Notes: a model not told the origin generated them from the sequence alone. A stretch of DNA of 64,000 bases from Scytonema millei VB511283 (GCF_000817735.3 NZ_JTJC03000017.1:372001-436000); one strand, 5' to 3'. Shown: positions 18,549 through 27,876, counted from the stretch's first letter. Numbers and translations are program-made.

Positions 18549-20702
18549 ATGTCTTACGAGCCGCTACACCATAAATATCGCCCTCAGACTTTTGCCGATT
18601 TGGTAGGTCAAGAGGCGATCGCGACTACATTAACTCATGCGATCGAGCGACAGAAAATCGCCCCTGCCTATTTATTTACGGGTCCGAGGGGGACGGGAAA
18701 AACTTCTAGCGCTCGGATTTTAGCAAAATCGCTGAACTGCCTCAATAGCAACAAACCAACAGCTCAACCCTGCGGTGTCTGTGTCGTGTGTCAAGGAGTT
18801 GCTAAAGGTGCGACTCTAGATGTGATTGAAATCGATGCTGCCAGTAACACGGGGGTAGATAATGTTAGAGAATTGATCGAACGCGCCCAATTTGCCCCCG
18901 TCCAGTGTCGTTACAAAGTGTACGCGATCGACGAATGCCACATGCTCAGTACGGCGGCGTTTAATGCCCTACTAAAAACATTAGAGGAGCCGCCAGCACA
19001 TGTCGTATTTGTCCTAGCTACCACCGATCCCCAACGAGTCTTACCAACAATTATTTCGCGCTGCCAAAGGTTTGATTTTCGCCGCATTCCTCTAGACGCG
19101 ATGATAGGGCATTTAAGCGCGATCGCAGCTAAAGAAAGCATTGATATTACCCCAGAAGCCATACATTTAGTTGCATCCTTTGCGCAGGGAGGGTTGCGGG
19201 ATGCCGAAAGTTTACTCGATCAGTTGAGCTTATTCGCTGGGGTCATAACTGTAGAGCGAATTTGGGATTTAGTTGGTTCTGTAGCCGAGCCGGACTTGCT
19301 AGAAATTTTACAGGCGATCGCACAGAACCAACCAGAAGCATTGCTCGATGCCGTGCGTCGAATTATGGATCGGGGTAGAGAACCGTTGACGCTGCTGCAA
19401 AACTTGGCAGGTTTCTATCGCGATTTGCTTGTGGCTAAAACCGCTCCCAACCGTAACGATCTCATCGCCGTTACTCCTGGAACATGGGATGCGCTTTGCA
19501 CGCAAGCTAAAGCTTGGGATATTTCTAATATCTTGGTAGGACAACAGCACTTAGCTAAAAGTGAAGCCCAAATCAAAAATACAACCCAGCCCCGCTTATG
19601 GCTAGAAGTCAGCTTATTGGGATTGTTGCCATCTGCTTCACTTAGGGAGCAGAGAGCAGGGAAGCGGGCAGAGGGCGAGGTTTCCTCGCCATCGGAGCCG
19701 CGTAGCAGGGAGCAGTTAATCAGATCGTCGCTTTCTCCTACACCTTCGGGAGTCGGGAGTCGTAGAGGCGGGTTTAGCGAAAGCTTGACAGATGAGGCAA
19801 CAAACCTTGGTTCAAAACCCGCCCGTACAGAAGTTGGGAGCGAGCAAGCAGAGGCGCAGAGGTGCAGAGTTGCAGAAGGAGAGAAGAGAGCTGGGGGAGT
19901 TGGGGAGGCTGGGGAAGCTGGGGGAGAAAAAACAACCGTCAACTGTCAACCGTCAACCAACAACCAACAACCAACAACCAACAACCAAGAATCCTCAATT
20001 CCGACTTCCGAATTCCAAACTCCAAATTCTTCTAATGAGGAAGTTTGGCTTCAGGTACTTGCTTGCTTGCAACCGCACTCGACTCAAGCATTGCTCAAGC
20101 AAATGGGACGATTAATTCAATTTGAAGCTGGTATTGCCCGGATTGGCATGAAATCTCCAGCTTGGCGCGATCGCGCTAAGGCTTACGTGCCAAATATTAA
20201 AGCTGCTTTTCTCTCGGCATTCGGACAAGAAGTCCAGGTACAGCTAGAATTAGCCACAATGTCGAAGGAGGTTCGCGAAACAACCTTGACTGTAGCTAAG
20301 ATTGTTCCAGCTAATAGTATCGCACTTGAAACGAAAAACAATCATACGAATGGCACTGCTCCCGCGATCGAGAAACCGATTGGTATAGGTGTAACTCAGC
20401 CAGATGCTCCAGTTTCAAGCACCCAACCAGCAACCTCTTTTCAAGATGGCACTGCTAAAACACCACTCTCAGCAGCCGCAACTGGAGATCCGGTAGCTCC
20501 CATGACTTCCACTCCAGTCGGACAACTGGAAATTAGCGAGTTTGATATTGTAGTTCAACGCTTTGCTAAATCTTTCAATGGTGAGGCGATCGGTGACAGT
20601 ACAGAATTTACGTCGTCTACAGACATAAGCAGTATCTCATCTGCCACCGTTCCAGAGTGGGAAGATAGTGATACTGCCGAAGACTCCGATCTTGATTTTT
20701 GA
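18549..20702 (+). CDS. dnaX: DNA polymerase III subunit gamma/tau
   Basis: DnaX is the clamp-loader ATPase of the replicative polymerase. Residues from ATG 18549 (MSYEPLHHKYRPQTFADLVG) are typical. Walker A is GPRGTGKTSSA, four zinc cysteines lie in CLNSNKPTAQPCGVCVVC, the Walker B is DECHM and the SRC motif is SRCQRFDFR. No intein is present. Between domain III (ends near LLGLLPSA, about 363) and the C-terminal domain (begins EEVWLQVLACL, about 497), about 130 residues are encoded by repeat-type DNA, including a family A element. GTG 18525 is an alternative start without added homology. Confidence 0.95.
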   Translation: MSYEPLHHKYRPQTFADLVGQEAIATTLTHAIERQKIAPAYLFTGPRGTGKTSSARILAKSLNCLNSNKPTAQPCGVCVVCQGVAKGATLDVIEIDAASNTGVDNVRELIERAQFAPVQCRYKVYAIDECHMLSTAAFNALLKTLEEPPAHVVFVLATTDPQRVLPTIISRCQRFDFRRIPLDAMIGHLSAIAAKESIDITPEAIHLVASFAQGGLRDAESLLDQLSLFAGVITVERIWDLVGSVAEPDLLEILQAIAQNQPEALLDAVRRIMDRGREPLTLLQNLAGFYRDLLVAKTAPNRNDLIAVTPGTWDALCTQAKAWDISNILVGQQHLAKSEAQIKNTTQPRLWLEVSLLGLLPSASLREQRAGKRAEGEVSSPSEPRSREQLIRSSLSPTPSGVGSRRGGFSESLTDEATNLGSKPARTEVGSEQAEAQRCRVAEGEKRAGGVGEAGEAGGEKTTVNCQPSTNNQQPTTNNQESSIPTSEFQTPNSSNEEVWLQVLACLQPHSTQALLKQMGRLIQFEAGIARIGMKSPAWRDRAKAYVPNIKAAFLSAFGQEVQVQLELATMSKEVRETTLTVAKIVPANSIALETKNNHTNGTAPAIEKPIGIGVTQPDAPVSSTQPATSFQDGTAKTPLSAAATGDPVAPMTSTPVGQLEISEFDIVVQRFAKSFNGEAIGDSTEFTSSTDISSISSATVPEWEDSDTAEDSDLDF
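19643..20035. repeat. Composite repeat insertion inside dnaX
   Basis: About 390 bp of the dnaX linker is a patchwork of sequences seen in gaps: GGGAGCAGAG-type runs, and a GAGGTTTCCTCGCC..GCCGCGT motif related to 60163-60206. It also holds a family A element at 19762-19828, CAACCGTCAACTG heptamers, CAACCAA units and AATTCCGA units. The total stays in frame. Confidence 0.85.
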
Positions 20703-20740
20703 CGATCTGATAATGGTTGATAGTGAATTGTTCGTTGCTG

Positions 20741-20838
20741 TTAACTACTAACTATTAACTATTAACCATTAACTATCAACAAACAACCAAATCCTAACTA
20801 TTAACTATTAACCATTAACTATCAACAAACAACCAAAT
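20741..20838. repeat. Tandem repeat, ACTATTA heptamers and duplicated block
   Basis: The block TTAACCATTAACTATCAACA plus AACAACCAAATCCTAAC occurs twice in tandem, built from ACTATTA-type heptamers. It fills the short gap between the convergent dnaX and glycosyltransferase genes. Confidence 0.8.
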
Positions 20839-20839
20839 C

Positions 20840-22255
20840 CTAACTCTTACCCCGATGAACAGTTTTAACCCATTTCAATCGTTTGGGGCGGACTGACATT
20901 CTCGCAGTGATACTAGGCATCACCACTAACCAGTGAAACATATAAATAGTACCGCGCATGGTTTGAAGTAGCACCATCAACAGCGTTGATAAACGCAGCT
21001 TTCCATCTGGATGAAACCGCTTTAGCCCTTGATACATCCACAACATAGACATTGACATGGCTAAACCTGTCAGCGGGCTAAACACAGGCAAACGATTACG
21101 AGCGATCGCCATGAATAAGTCGGGAACCTGGGCAGCGGGTAATAAGTACTGAATCAGCAGATACATGAACATGTCAAAGGTTTTTTGCGTTCCCATGCGG
21201 TTGCTCAGGATCGGTCGCCAGTAGTCTAAGTATCGCTGATAGCCGCCTTCTGCCCAACGATTACGCTGATGCCATAGGGCAAGTGCTGTCGTTACACCTT
21301 CTTCCTGCACTGCTGGATAAGGTAGGAACTCAATCTCCCACCGATCTAAGTGCAAGCGGAATGTCAAATCGAGGTCATCGGTGATTGTCTCCTCATTCCA
21401 GCCACCGCAGTGCTGTAAAGCCGCACGACGGACGAATTGACCGTTCCCCCGTAGTTCACCTAATCCGCCGACTGCCAGTCGTTGCTGCTGCACGTAGGCA
21501 TCCAAAGCCATTTCAGCTTGCTGTCCTAGCGTCCAGAAATTTTCGCTGGCATTGGCGATCGCTTTGCGTACCTGTACGGCTCCTACCTTTTTTTCTGCAA
21601 ATAGAGGTAGAACTTGTTTGAGTAGGTCGGGAGTCACGCGAGCATCAGCATCGAATACTGCCAAAATTTCGCCTTTCGTCAGCGGCAAGACTTGATTTAG
21701 CGCTCCTGACTTGCCACCAGTCGCTCCAGTCTGGCGATGCAATACTCTCAAGCAGTCGTATTCCTGCTCCAGTTGTGATAGTATTTTTGGCGTGTTGTCG
21801 GTGCTATCATCGTCTATCACCCAAACTTCGTACTTGTCATTTGGATAATCTTGATTGCAAAGTATCTTGACAAGATTGCCGATTACTGCTTCTTCGTTCT
21901 TGGCTGCCACAAGCAGGGAAATAAAAGGAGCCGTTGCCAGTGCTTCATCACTAACTAATTCTGCCTGCTGGCGCGGTCGAGCTAAGACTATCCGCAGGGC
22001 ATGAATCCCAAACAACGTAGTTAGACCAAGTACAAACCATGCTCCCCAAGAAACTAAATGCAGGGCAATAGTACTGCTCCAGATCGTAACTAAAACAACT
22101 GCGGCTTTGCGCCTGCGACCTTGGAACAGAGATGGCAGCGACGTTGCTGGCAACGTTTCTACAGATTCTTCTGCATCTGACAGGTCTGACAAGAAAGCGC
22201 TCAGTGCGTCTAGTTCGTCATATGAATCATTTTCAGACCATGAATTGGCTGGCAT
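20840..22255 (-). CDS. Family 2 glycosyltransferase, membrane-bound, processive type
   Basis: The 471-residue protein has two transmembrane helices near residues 52-85 and more around 365-440. The GT2 catalytic core is between them: VIDDDSTDN, FDADARVTPDLL, TDDLDLTFRLHLD, and the QRNRW motif (HQRNRWAEGGYQRYL) of processive synthases such as cellulose, chitin or poly-GlcNAc synthases. It therefore probably builds or exports a polysaccharide at the inner membrane. The polymer cannot be named from sequence, and no partner genes are nearby. Start ATG 22255. Confidence 0.9.
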   Translation of the reverse strand: MPANSWSENDSYDELDALSAFLSDLSDAEESVETLPATSLPSLFQGRRRKAAVVLVTIWSSTIALHLVSWGAWFVLGLTTLFGIHALRIVLARPRQQAELVSDEALATAPFISLLVAAKNEEAVIGNLVKILCNQDYPNDKYEVWVIDDDSTDNTPKILSQLEQEYDCLRVLHRQTGATGGKSGALNQVLPLTKGEILAVFDADARVTPDLLKQVLPLFAEKKVGAVQVRKAIANASENFWTLGQQAEMALDAYVQQQRLAVGGLGELRGNGQFVRRAALQHCGGWNEETITDDLDLTFRLHLDRWEIEFLPYPAVQEEGVTTALALWHQRNRWAEGGYQRYLDYWRPILSNRMGTQKTFDMFMYLLIQYLLPAAQVPDLFMAIARNRLPVFSPLTGLAMSMSMLWMYQGLKRFHPDGKLRLSTLLMVLLQTMRGTIYMFHWLVVMPSITARMSVRPKRLKWVKTVHRGKS

Positions 22256-22374
22256 AGGTCACTACTCGATCGAACACCAGTAATTGTTTGCGCCATCAGT
22301 GGCTTTGCAGTCTTATTGTATCTGACATTTATACCCATCTCGGCATTTCACCTCTTCGCCCCGACTTCCAACCC

Positions 22375-23670
22375 ATGTCACCCCGCTCTGGATACACCTT
22401 ACCAGTATTCGCTTGTGCTGCGGCTGTAGCAGCTTTACAGCAGATCAAACACGGGCGATCGCTCGATCGTGTTTCAATCGACTTGCTCGAACCACCTGAA
22501 ATTGTCGAAATTGCGATCGAACAAGTAGCCGAACTTAAGCCAGGGATCGCTTTAGCAATTACCAGTAGCGATCCAGGAGATAATTTGGATATCACGCGAA
22601 ATACGCCGATCTGGGCATTGGTAGAATTGGGAGTCGAAATTGTAGGGGCGGGTTTAGCAAAAGATTCACAGCCAAAGCAAGATCTCTTGGGTCGAAACCC
22701 GCCCGTACCGGAGTCAGAAGTCGGGACAGATTCACCAGCCATCACGCCAAACCTGCCCATTTCAAAGATAATCGGGACGCAGGATGATGCACCCAGAATT
22801 ACAATCGTTGGCGGCGCAGGAATCGGAAGGATAGTCAATGATTCTTCAATTCCGAATTCCAAATTCCGAATTCCGAATTCTCCTACCAAGCCTGCAATTT
22901 ACGCCTATGCCCAAAGATTGTTATACGCTAACTTAGAGCGATCGCTCGCCCCAGGGGAAACAATTGAGGTTACAATCATCCTCCCAGAAGGCAGAAAACT
23001 TGCAGAGCGTACTTCTAATGCTGCTTTTGGCGTAGTAGATGGACTCTCTTTATTGGGGACGACAGGGATCTCTCAACCTTTGAGCGCCCCAGGACAGTTA
23101 GATATCTGTCGCGAACAATTACAAACAAAAGCACGACAGTTTGAGAGTTTAGTTTTTTGTGTGGGAGAAAATGGTCTAGACTTAGCGCCTCAACTGGGGA
23201 TCGATCGCGAACGGTTAGTTAAAACAGCTAATTGGCTAGGTTCTCTCTTAGTAGAGGCGGGATTGCAGGGAGTCAAAGAAATTTTGTTGTTTGGCTATCA
23301 TGGCAAGCTGCTGAAACTCGCAGGTGGCATTTTTCATACGCACCACCACCTAGCTGACGGACGGCGCGAGATCCTGACAGCGCACTGTGCCAATCTAGGC
23401 TTACCGACAAACGTGCTTCAGGCAATTTTTGCTTGTCCGACAGCAGAAGCCGCGCTGGAATATTTACGGGAATTGGATGTGAGCGAAAACAGCGACTGGG
23501 TAAGTCGAGTTTATGAAACGATCGCCTCAGAAATCGATCGACGTTCTCAGGAATATATCTACAACTACAGCGATCGCCAAGTTAGTGTTGGTACAGTTCT
23601 GTTTGACCGCGATCGGCAAATTTTAGTCAAAAGCGAAACTGCTACTACCATCCTGGATCGCTTGTGTTAA
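22375..23670 (+). CDS. cbiD: Cobalt-precorrin-5B C1-methyltransferase
   Basis: CbiD methylates C1 of cobalt-precorrin-5B in anaerobic-type cobalamin synthesis. The N-terminus from ATG 22375 (MSPRSGYTLPVFACAAAVAA) is characteristic; the open frame upstream to 22288 is unsupported. GGAGIGRIV and HTHHHLADGRREI further support it. At about 431 residues it is longer than the usual ~360-380. The excess is explained by repeat sequence at residues about 89-138 (a family A element) and about 158-170 (IPNSKFRIPNS). It is followed by guaA after about 140 bp. Confidence 0.94.
   Translation: MSPRSGYTLPVFACAAAVAALQQIKHGRSLDRVSIDLLEPPEIVEIAIEQVAELKPGIALAITSSDPGDNLDITRNTPIWALVELGVEIVGAGLAKDSQPKQDLLGRNPPVPESEVGTDSPAITPNLPISKIIGTQDDAPRITIVGGAGIGRIVNDSSIPNSKFRIPNSPTKPAIYAYAQRLLYANLERSLAPGETIEVTIILPEGRKLAERTSNAAFGVVDGLSLLGTTGISQPLSAPGQLDICREQLQTKARQFESLVFCVGENGLDLAPQLGIDRERLVKTANWLGSLLVEAGLQGVKEILLFGYHGKLLKLAGGIFHTHHHLADGRREILTAHCANLGLPTNVLQAIFACPTAEAALEYLRELDVSENSDWVSRVYETIASEIDRRSQEYIYNYSDRQVSVGTVLFDRDRQILVKSETATTILDRLC
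22642..22708. repeat. Repeat family A element inside cbiD
   Basis: It begins GTAGGGGCGGGTTTAGCAAA and ends TCGAAACCCGCCCGTAC, 67 bp. It is translated in frame as part of CbiD. AATTCCGAATTC-type units at 22845-22882 form a second in-frame insertion. Confidence 0.88.
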
Positions 23671-23809
23671 CTTAATAAGAATAAACGTTTAAAGATAGCA
23701 ATAAATACAGTTTTAGTATCCCTCATTAGATAGGGATATATTTTTTAGATTTGTCATCGAGAGCTTCATCTCTTAGAGCAACCTTTCTCATCCAGCAGGA
23801 CTTCCAGCA

Positions 23810-25417
23810 GTGACAATACAAACAGAAATGCCGCCACAGGATGCGTCACTCAGGCGGCTCGATCGGCAAACGATCGTGATTCTTGACTTCGGCTCTCAAT
23901 ATTCGGAATTGATTGCTCGTCGAATTCGCGAGACGCAAGTTTATTCAGAAGTGATCTCCTATCGCACCAGCGCCGAACAACTGCGGCTACTCAATCCCAA
24001 AGGAATTATCCTTTCAGGGGGACCCAATTCCGTGTATGACAAAGGCGCTCCGCAGTGCGATCCCGCAATTTGGCATTTGGGTATCCCCATCCTTGGTGTG
24101 TGCTATGGAATGCAGCTGATGGTCAATCAGTTAGGCGGACAAGTGGTTCGCGCCGAACGGGGAGAGTATGGTAAAGCAGCCTTGTGTATAGACGATCCTA
24201 CGGACTTGCTGACCAACGTAGAAGATGGGACGACCATGTGGATGAGCCACGGGGATTCCTGCGTCAAGCTACCGGAAGGGTTTGAAATTCTCGCCCATAC
24301 AGAAAATACTAGCTGTGCGGCGATCGCCGAACACAATACAAAGCTTTACGGCGTGCAGTTTCATCCAGAAGTCGTCCACTCAATCGGTGGTCTAGCATTA
24401 ATTCGCAATTTTGTCTACCACATTTGCGACTGCGAACCAACTTGGACGACAGCGGCTTTTGTTGAAGAGTCAGTGCGCGAAGTCCGGGCGAAAGTCGGTG
24501 ATAAGCGGGTGTTATTGGCGCTTTCGGGTGGTGTAGACTCCTCTACCCTGGCTTTTCTCTTACATCGGGCGATCGGAGACAAACTGACTTGTGTATTCAT
24601 CGATCAAGGCTTTATGCGCAAGCACGAACCGGAACGGTTGGTGAAGTTGTTTCGAGAACAGTTTCACATTCCGGTAGAGTATGTTAATGCTAGCGATCGC
24701 TTTTTAGCGGCGATCGCAGGTGTTACCGATCCCGAAGAAAAACGCCGTCGGATCGGACATGAATTCATTAGCACGTTTGAAGAGAGTTCCAAGCGTCTCG
24801 GACCCTTCGACTACCTAGCTCAAGGAACGCTTTACCCAGACGTAATCGAATCTGCCGATACCAACGTCGATCCCAAAACAGGCGAACGTGTCGCAGTGAA
24901 GATCAAGAGTCATCACAACGTCGGTGGTTTACCCAAAGACTTGAGATTCAAACTCGTCGAACCCCTCCGCAAACTCTTCAAAGACGAAGTACGTAAAGTC
25001 GGACGGGCGATCGGCTTACCGGAAGAAATCGTTCAGCGCCAGCCATTTCCTGGTCCTGGCTTAGCAATTCGGATTATTGGTGAAGTCACAGCCGAACGGT
25101 TGGAAATTCTTCGCGATGCAGATCTGATCGTCCGTCAAGAGATCAATCGCCAGGGTTTATACAATGACGTATGGCAAGCCTTTGCAGTCCTTTTACCAAT
25201 TCGTAGCGTTGGTGTCATGGGCGACCAGAGAACTTATGCTTATCCAATTGTTCTACGTCTCGTTACCAGCGAAGATGGGATGACGGCAGATTGGGCAAGA
25301 GTTCCTTACGATTTATTGGAATTAATTTCTAACCGGATTGTGAATGAAGTCAAGGGCGTAAATCGTGTTGTTTACGATATTACTTCTAAGCCACCTGGAA
25401 CCATCGAATGGGAATAG
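23810..25417 (+). CDS. guaA: GMP synthase (glutamine-hydrolysing)
   Basis: GuaA aminates XMP to GMP using glutamine and ATP. The glutamine amidotransferase domain (about 25-215) has the nucleophile in GVCYGMQLM and the QFHPEV histidine. The ATP-pyrophosphatase domain has the P-loop LSGGVDSST, and the C-terminal dimerisation domain ends KPPGTIEWE. Length 535 is normal. The start codon follows CCAGCAGTG at 23810 (GTG). It lies about 140 bp downstream of cbiD, and a small coiled-coil gene starts 9 bp after its stop. Confidence 0.96.
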   Translation: MTIQTEMPPQDASLRRLDRQTIVILDFGSQYSELIARRIRETQVYSEVISYRTSAEQLRLLNPKGIILSGGPNSVYDKGAPQCDPAIWHLGIPILGVCYGMQLMVNQLGGQVVRAERGEYGKAALCIDDPTDLLTNVEDGTTMWMSHGDSCVKLPEGFEILAHTENTSCAAIAEHNTKLYGVQFHPEVVHSIGGLALIRNFVYHICDCEPTWTTAAFVEESVREVRAKVGDKRVLLALSGGVDSSTLAFLLHRAIGDKLTCVFIDQGFMRKHEPERLVKLFREQFHIPVEYVNASDRFLAAIAGVTDPEEKRRRIGHEFISTFEESSKRLGPFDYLAQGTLYPDVIESADTNVDPKTGERVAVKIKSHHNVGGLPKDLRFKLVEPLRKLFKDEVRKVGRAIGLPEEIVQRQPFPGPGLAIRIIGEVTAERLEILRDADLIVRQEINRQGLYNDVWQAFAVLLPIRSVGVMGDQRTYAYPIVLRLVTSEDGMTADWARVPYDLLELISNRIVNEVKGVNRVVYDITSKPPGTIEWE

Positions 25418-25426
25418 GTTGAGATT

Positions 25427-25723
25427 GTGAATATAGAATTCCATCTCAAAGAAATCTTGACTAGGTTAGAAACTAAAGTTGACAAGATTTCTGAAGATGT
25501 TAGCGATATCAAAACAAATCTAGTCAGAGTGGAAGCAGAACTCAAAGGCGATCTAGTCAGAGTGGAAGCAGAACTCAAAGGCGAAATTCGGGTCTTGGAT
25601 GAAAAAATAGACGGTATTGCCAAGCGGGTTGATACCCAGGAGTTTATCAATCGAGGAGTAGTAATTGGACTGGTGCTAGCAATTTTAGGAGGGTTTGCCA
25701 AAATCTTTGGTTTTGTTTCCTAA
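25427..25723 (+). CDS. Small coiled-coil protein with C-terminal TM helix (XhlA-like)
   Basis: A 98-residue protein starting at GTG 25427, 9 bp after guaA, so probably co-transcribed. Residues about 5-70 are a coiled coil. Within it an 11-residue unit (LVRVEAELKGD/E) is directly duplicated by a 33-bp DNA repeat. Residues about 76-96 (GVVIGLVLAILGGFAKIFGF) form a membrane helix. The layout resembles haemolysin XhlA-type and other membrane-anchored coiled-coil proteins. Function unknown; length of the coil probably varies by repeat slippage. Confidence 0.72.
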   Translation: MNIEFHLKEILTRLETKVDKISEDVSDIKTNLVRVEAELKGDLVRVEAELKGEIRVLDEKIDGIAKRVDTQEFINRGVVIGLVLAILGGFAKIFGFVS

Positions 25724-25729
25724 GAGTCT

Positions 25730-25832
25730 GGGCGAATAGAATTCGCGGCTAAACAAACCAAGTCCGCCTGCGCGGACTGCTTTTAAACCCGCGCAGGCGG
25801 GTTTCGTCTGTATAGCTGCGATTTCAATCGCT
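25730..25832. repeat. Repeat family B, copy 2
   Basis: GGGCGAATAGAATTCGCGGC at the left end and TCTGTATAGCTGCGATTTCA plus ATCGC at the right end match copy 1 at 18311. The internal AAACCCGC-GCAG-GCGGGTTT hairpin lies at about 25786-25805. The whole can fold as a long interrupted hairpin and may end the guaA transcript. Confidence 0.82.
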
Positions 25833-25917
25833 CAGTTCGATTCTGTTGTATTAATTCCAATATCGGATATTGCTGACGCAAAAAAAGCGATCGCTAGCCT
25901 TTACCTTTTTGACTGTT

Positions 25918-26064
25918 GTACGGGCGGGTTTAGCAGATCGATTCACCGCTTTGACGACAAATTTTTACTCAAAACCCGCCCCTACCTTTGACTGTTGTAC
26001 GGGCGGGTTTAGCAGATAGATTCACAGCTAGAACCAGAAATTTTTAGTCAAAACCCACCCCTAC
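25918..26064. repeat. Tandem pair of repeat family A elements
   Basis: Copies at 25918-25985 and 25997-26064 (68 bp each) are separated by CTTTGACTGTT, and the same TTTGACTGTT also precedes the first. The right end of the second copy encodes the C-terminus of the HxlR gene. Confidence 0.88.
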
Positions 26065-26409
26065 TTTTGACTTTTGCTCTACCAACTGACTCACATAGCG
26101 ATCGCCCCAATCGCGCATCATTAGTAAAATTGGTTCTAAACTGCGACCAAATTCGGTTAAAGAGTATTCTACTTTCGGTGGCACTTCAGCATAAACAGTA
26201 CGCTTAACCACACCATCTTTTTCTAATTCGCGTAACTGCAAAGTCAACATTCTTTGAGTGCAACCTTGTACTAAACGTTGAAGTTCGTTAAAACGTTTGG
26301 TTCCCTCCATTAGATGAAACAGAATCACGCCTTTCCAGCGACCACCAATCACATCTAATGTTGCTTCTACAGAACAACCGTAGCGATAATCGTATTGTCT
26401 GCTTTGCAT
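26044..26409 (-). CDS. HxlR family transcriptional regulator
   Basis: A 121-residue winged-helix regulator. Its hallmarks are CSVEATLDVIGGRWKGVILF near the N-terminus (Cys at about residue 9), LQGCTQRMLTLQLRELEKDGVV as the recognition helix and wing, and YSLTEFGRSLEPIL. HxlR members often sense thiol-reactive compounds or quinones through the N-terminal Cys. The last residues (KVGVGFD) are encoded by a family A repeat that also brings the stop codon. It is divergent from a quinone-oxidoreductase-like gene and may regulate it. Confidence 0.92.
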   Translation of the reverse strand: MQSRQYDYRYGCSVEATLDVIGGRWKGVILFHLMEGTKRFNELQRLVQGCTQRMLTLQLRELEKDGVVKRTVYAEVPPKVEYSLTEFGRSLEPILLMMRDWGDRYVSQLVEQKSKVGVGFD

Positions 26410-26436
26410 AGACTGCCTCTAATAGGATAAATTTTG

Positions 26437-26462
26437 ATACTACCGCACAAATTTAATACTAC
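26437..26462. promoter_or_regulatory. Direct repeat ATACTAC, possible HxlR operator
   Basis: ATACTAC occurs at 26437-26443 and 26456-26462, just upstream of the HxlR start, in the divergent gap. The spacing of 19 bp is about two helical turns. This is a guess from position and repetition only. Confidence 0.25.
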
Positions 26463-26674
26463 TCTACAAAAATGTGCGTACTTGTCAATTCTTAATTTAG
26501 CTTAGAAACTTAAATTATAGGTTTTTGATCGCAACTATTTGAACGAAGCGCAATTAAAAGTAAAGTAGCGCTTTTGTTTCAGATTTCTGTTAGTTATTTG
26601 TCACGTTCTAATCGACTATTTAGGTCGTCTCGACCTATTATTTTGTGCTGTTCGCTAACAAATTGGAGACATTT

Positions 26675-27688
26675 ATGAAAGCTTATGAAATCCAGAACGA
26701 CAAGCCAGAATTGGATGCTTTAACATTAGTAGAACGTCCGCAGCCGCAACCCAAAGCCGGACAAGTTTTGGTCAAAATGAAGGCTGCATCGCTCAATTAT
26801 CGAGATTTACTCGTTGCAAAAGGGACTTATGGTTCCCCATCAGTTAATCCAATAGTGCCACTGTCTGACGGTGCGGGAGAAGTTGTTGCTGTGGGAGAAA
26901 GTGTGACGCGAGTAAAGGTGGGCGATCGCGTTGCAGGCATTTTCATGCAATCATTCATATCAGGGGAATTGACACTAGAAAAAGCGAATTCTGCCCTTGG
27001 TGGTGCGATCGATGGTGTATTAGCAGAGTACGTTGTCTTTGACGAACAGGGAGTTGTCAAAATTCCCGCACACCTATCTTATGAAGAAGCTGCAACTTTA
27101 CCTTGTGCTGCTGTTACAGCTTGGAACGCAATGATAGCAGAGGGACAGCTTAAGGCAGGTGATACCGTGCTGCTACAAGGAACCGGAGGCGTATCGCTGT
27201 TTGGTTTGCAATTCGCCAAGATGATGGGCGCACGGGTTATTCTAACTAGCAGTAGTGATGAGAAATTAGACCGTGCCATGCAGCTAGGTGCAGATGTAGG
27301 CATTAATTACAAAACTACACCCGACTGGGATGAAAAAGTCGAGAAATTGACGGATGGTAGGGGTGTAGATTTGGTTGTAGAAGTTGGGGGATCGGGAACG
27401 CTGTCAAAATCTCTTCGTGCCGTGCGCTACGGTGGTAAAGTGGCTACGATCGGCGTGCTTACAGGTATGATGGGAAATGTCAGCACTGGTTCAATCCTGT
27501 TCAAACATATCCGAGTCCAAGGTATTTATGTAGGCTCTCGCGATTTATTTGAAGACATGAATCGCGGTATTAGCCTGCACGAAATAAAACCAATTATAGA
27601 TCGAGTCTTTCCATTCCACGAAACCAGAGCAGCACTAACCTACCTCGAAAGCGGCGCACACTTCGGTAAAGTTTGTATAAGCCTGTAA
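26675..27688 (+). CDS. Zinc-type alcohol dehydrogenase-like/quinone oxidoreductase
   Basis: From ATG 26675 (preceded by GGAG) the product is 337 residues, MDR superfamily. It has SLNYRDLLVAKGTYG, the GAGEVVAVGE segment, and a Rossmann motif in GDTVLLQGTGGVSLFGLQFA. The Cys/His zinc ligands of true alcohol dehydrogenases are not evident, so NAD(P)H-dependent quinone or enal reduction is more likely. It is divergent from the HxlR gene with a 265-bp gap, a common pairing for electrophile detoxification. tRNA-Arg begins 8 bp after its stop. Confidence 0.9.
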   Translation: MKAYEIQNDKPELDALTLVERPQPQPKAGQVLVKMKAASLNYRDLLVAKGTYGSPSVNPIVPLSDGAGEVVAVGESVTRVKVGDRVAGIFMQSFISGELTLEKANSALGGAIDGVLAEYVVFDEQGVVKIPAHLSYEEAATLPCAAVTAWNAMIAEGQLKAGDTVLLQGTGGVSLFGLQFAKMMGARVILTSSSDEKLDRAMQLGADVGINYKTTPDWDEKVEKLTDGRGVDLVVEVGGSGTLSKSLRAVRYGGKVATIGVLTGMMGNVSTGSILFKHIRVQGIYVGSRDLFEDMNRGISLHEIKPIIDRVFPFHETRAALTYLESGAHFGKVCISL

Positions 27689-27696
27689 GAATTAAA

Positions 27697-27769
27697 CGGA
27701 TCCTAGAGGACTCGAACCTCTGACTTACCGATTAGAAATCGGTTGTTCTATCCACTGAACTAAGGATCC
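27697..27769 (-). tRNA. tRNA-Arg (anticodon TCT)
   Basis: On the minus strand GGATCCT pairs with AGGATCC in the acceptor stem. The anticodon arm is ACCGATTTCTAATCGGT with TCT central, and the T-arm is AGAGGTTCGAGTCCTCT. Discriminator G; CCA not encoded; 73 nt. Confidence 0.95.
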
Positions 27770-27876
27770 AGAAACTAAGCCAAGGTAGAACATTGCTACC
27801 CTAACAAAAAGTAAGCTGCACTTACATTAGAAGTGAGCTTACATATCCTATCAAAAAATTGGTCAATTGTGGATGA

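Noticed and set aside
18525-20702. Intein in dnaX, as in some cyanobacteria
   Set aside because: The P-loop region is continuous and the extra length is repeat-derived linker, with no intein splicing motifs.
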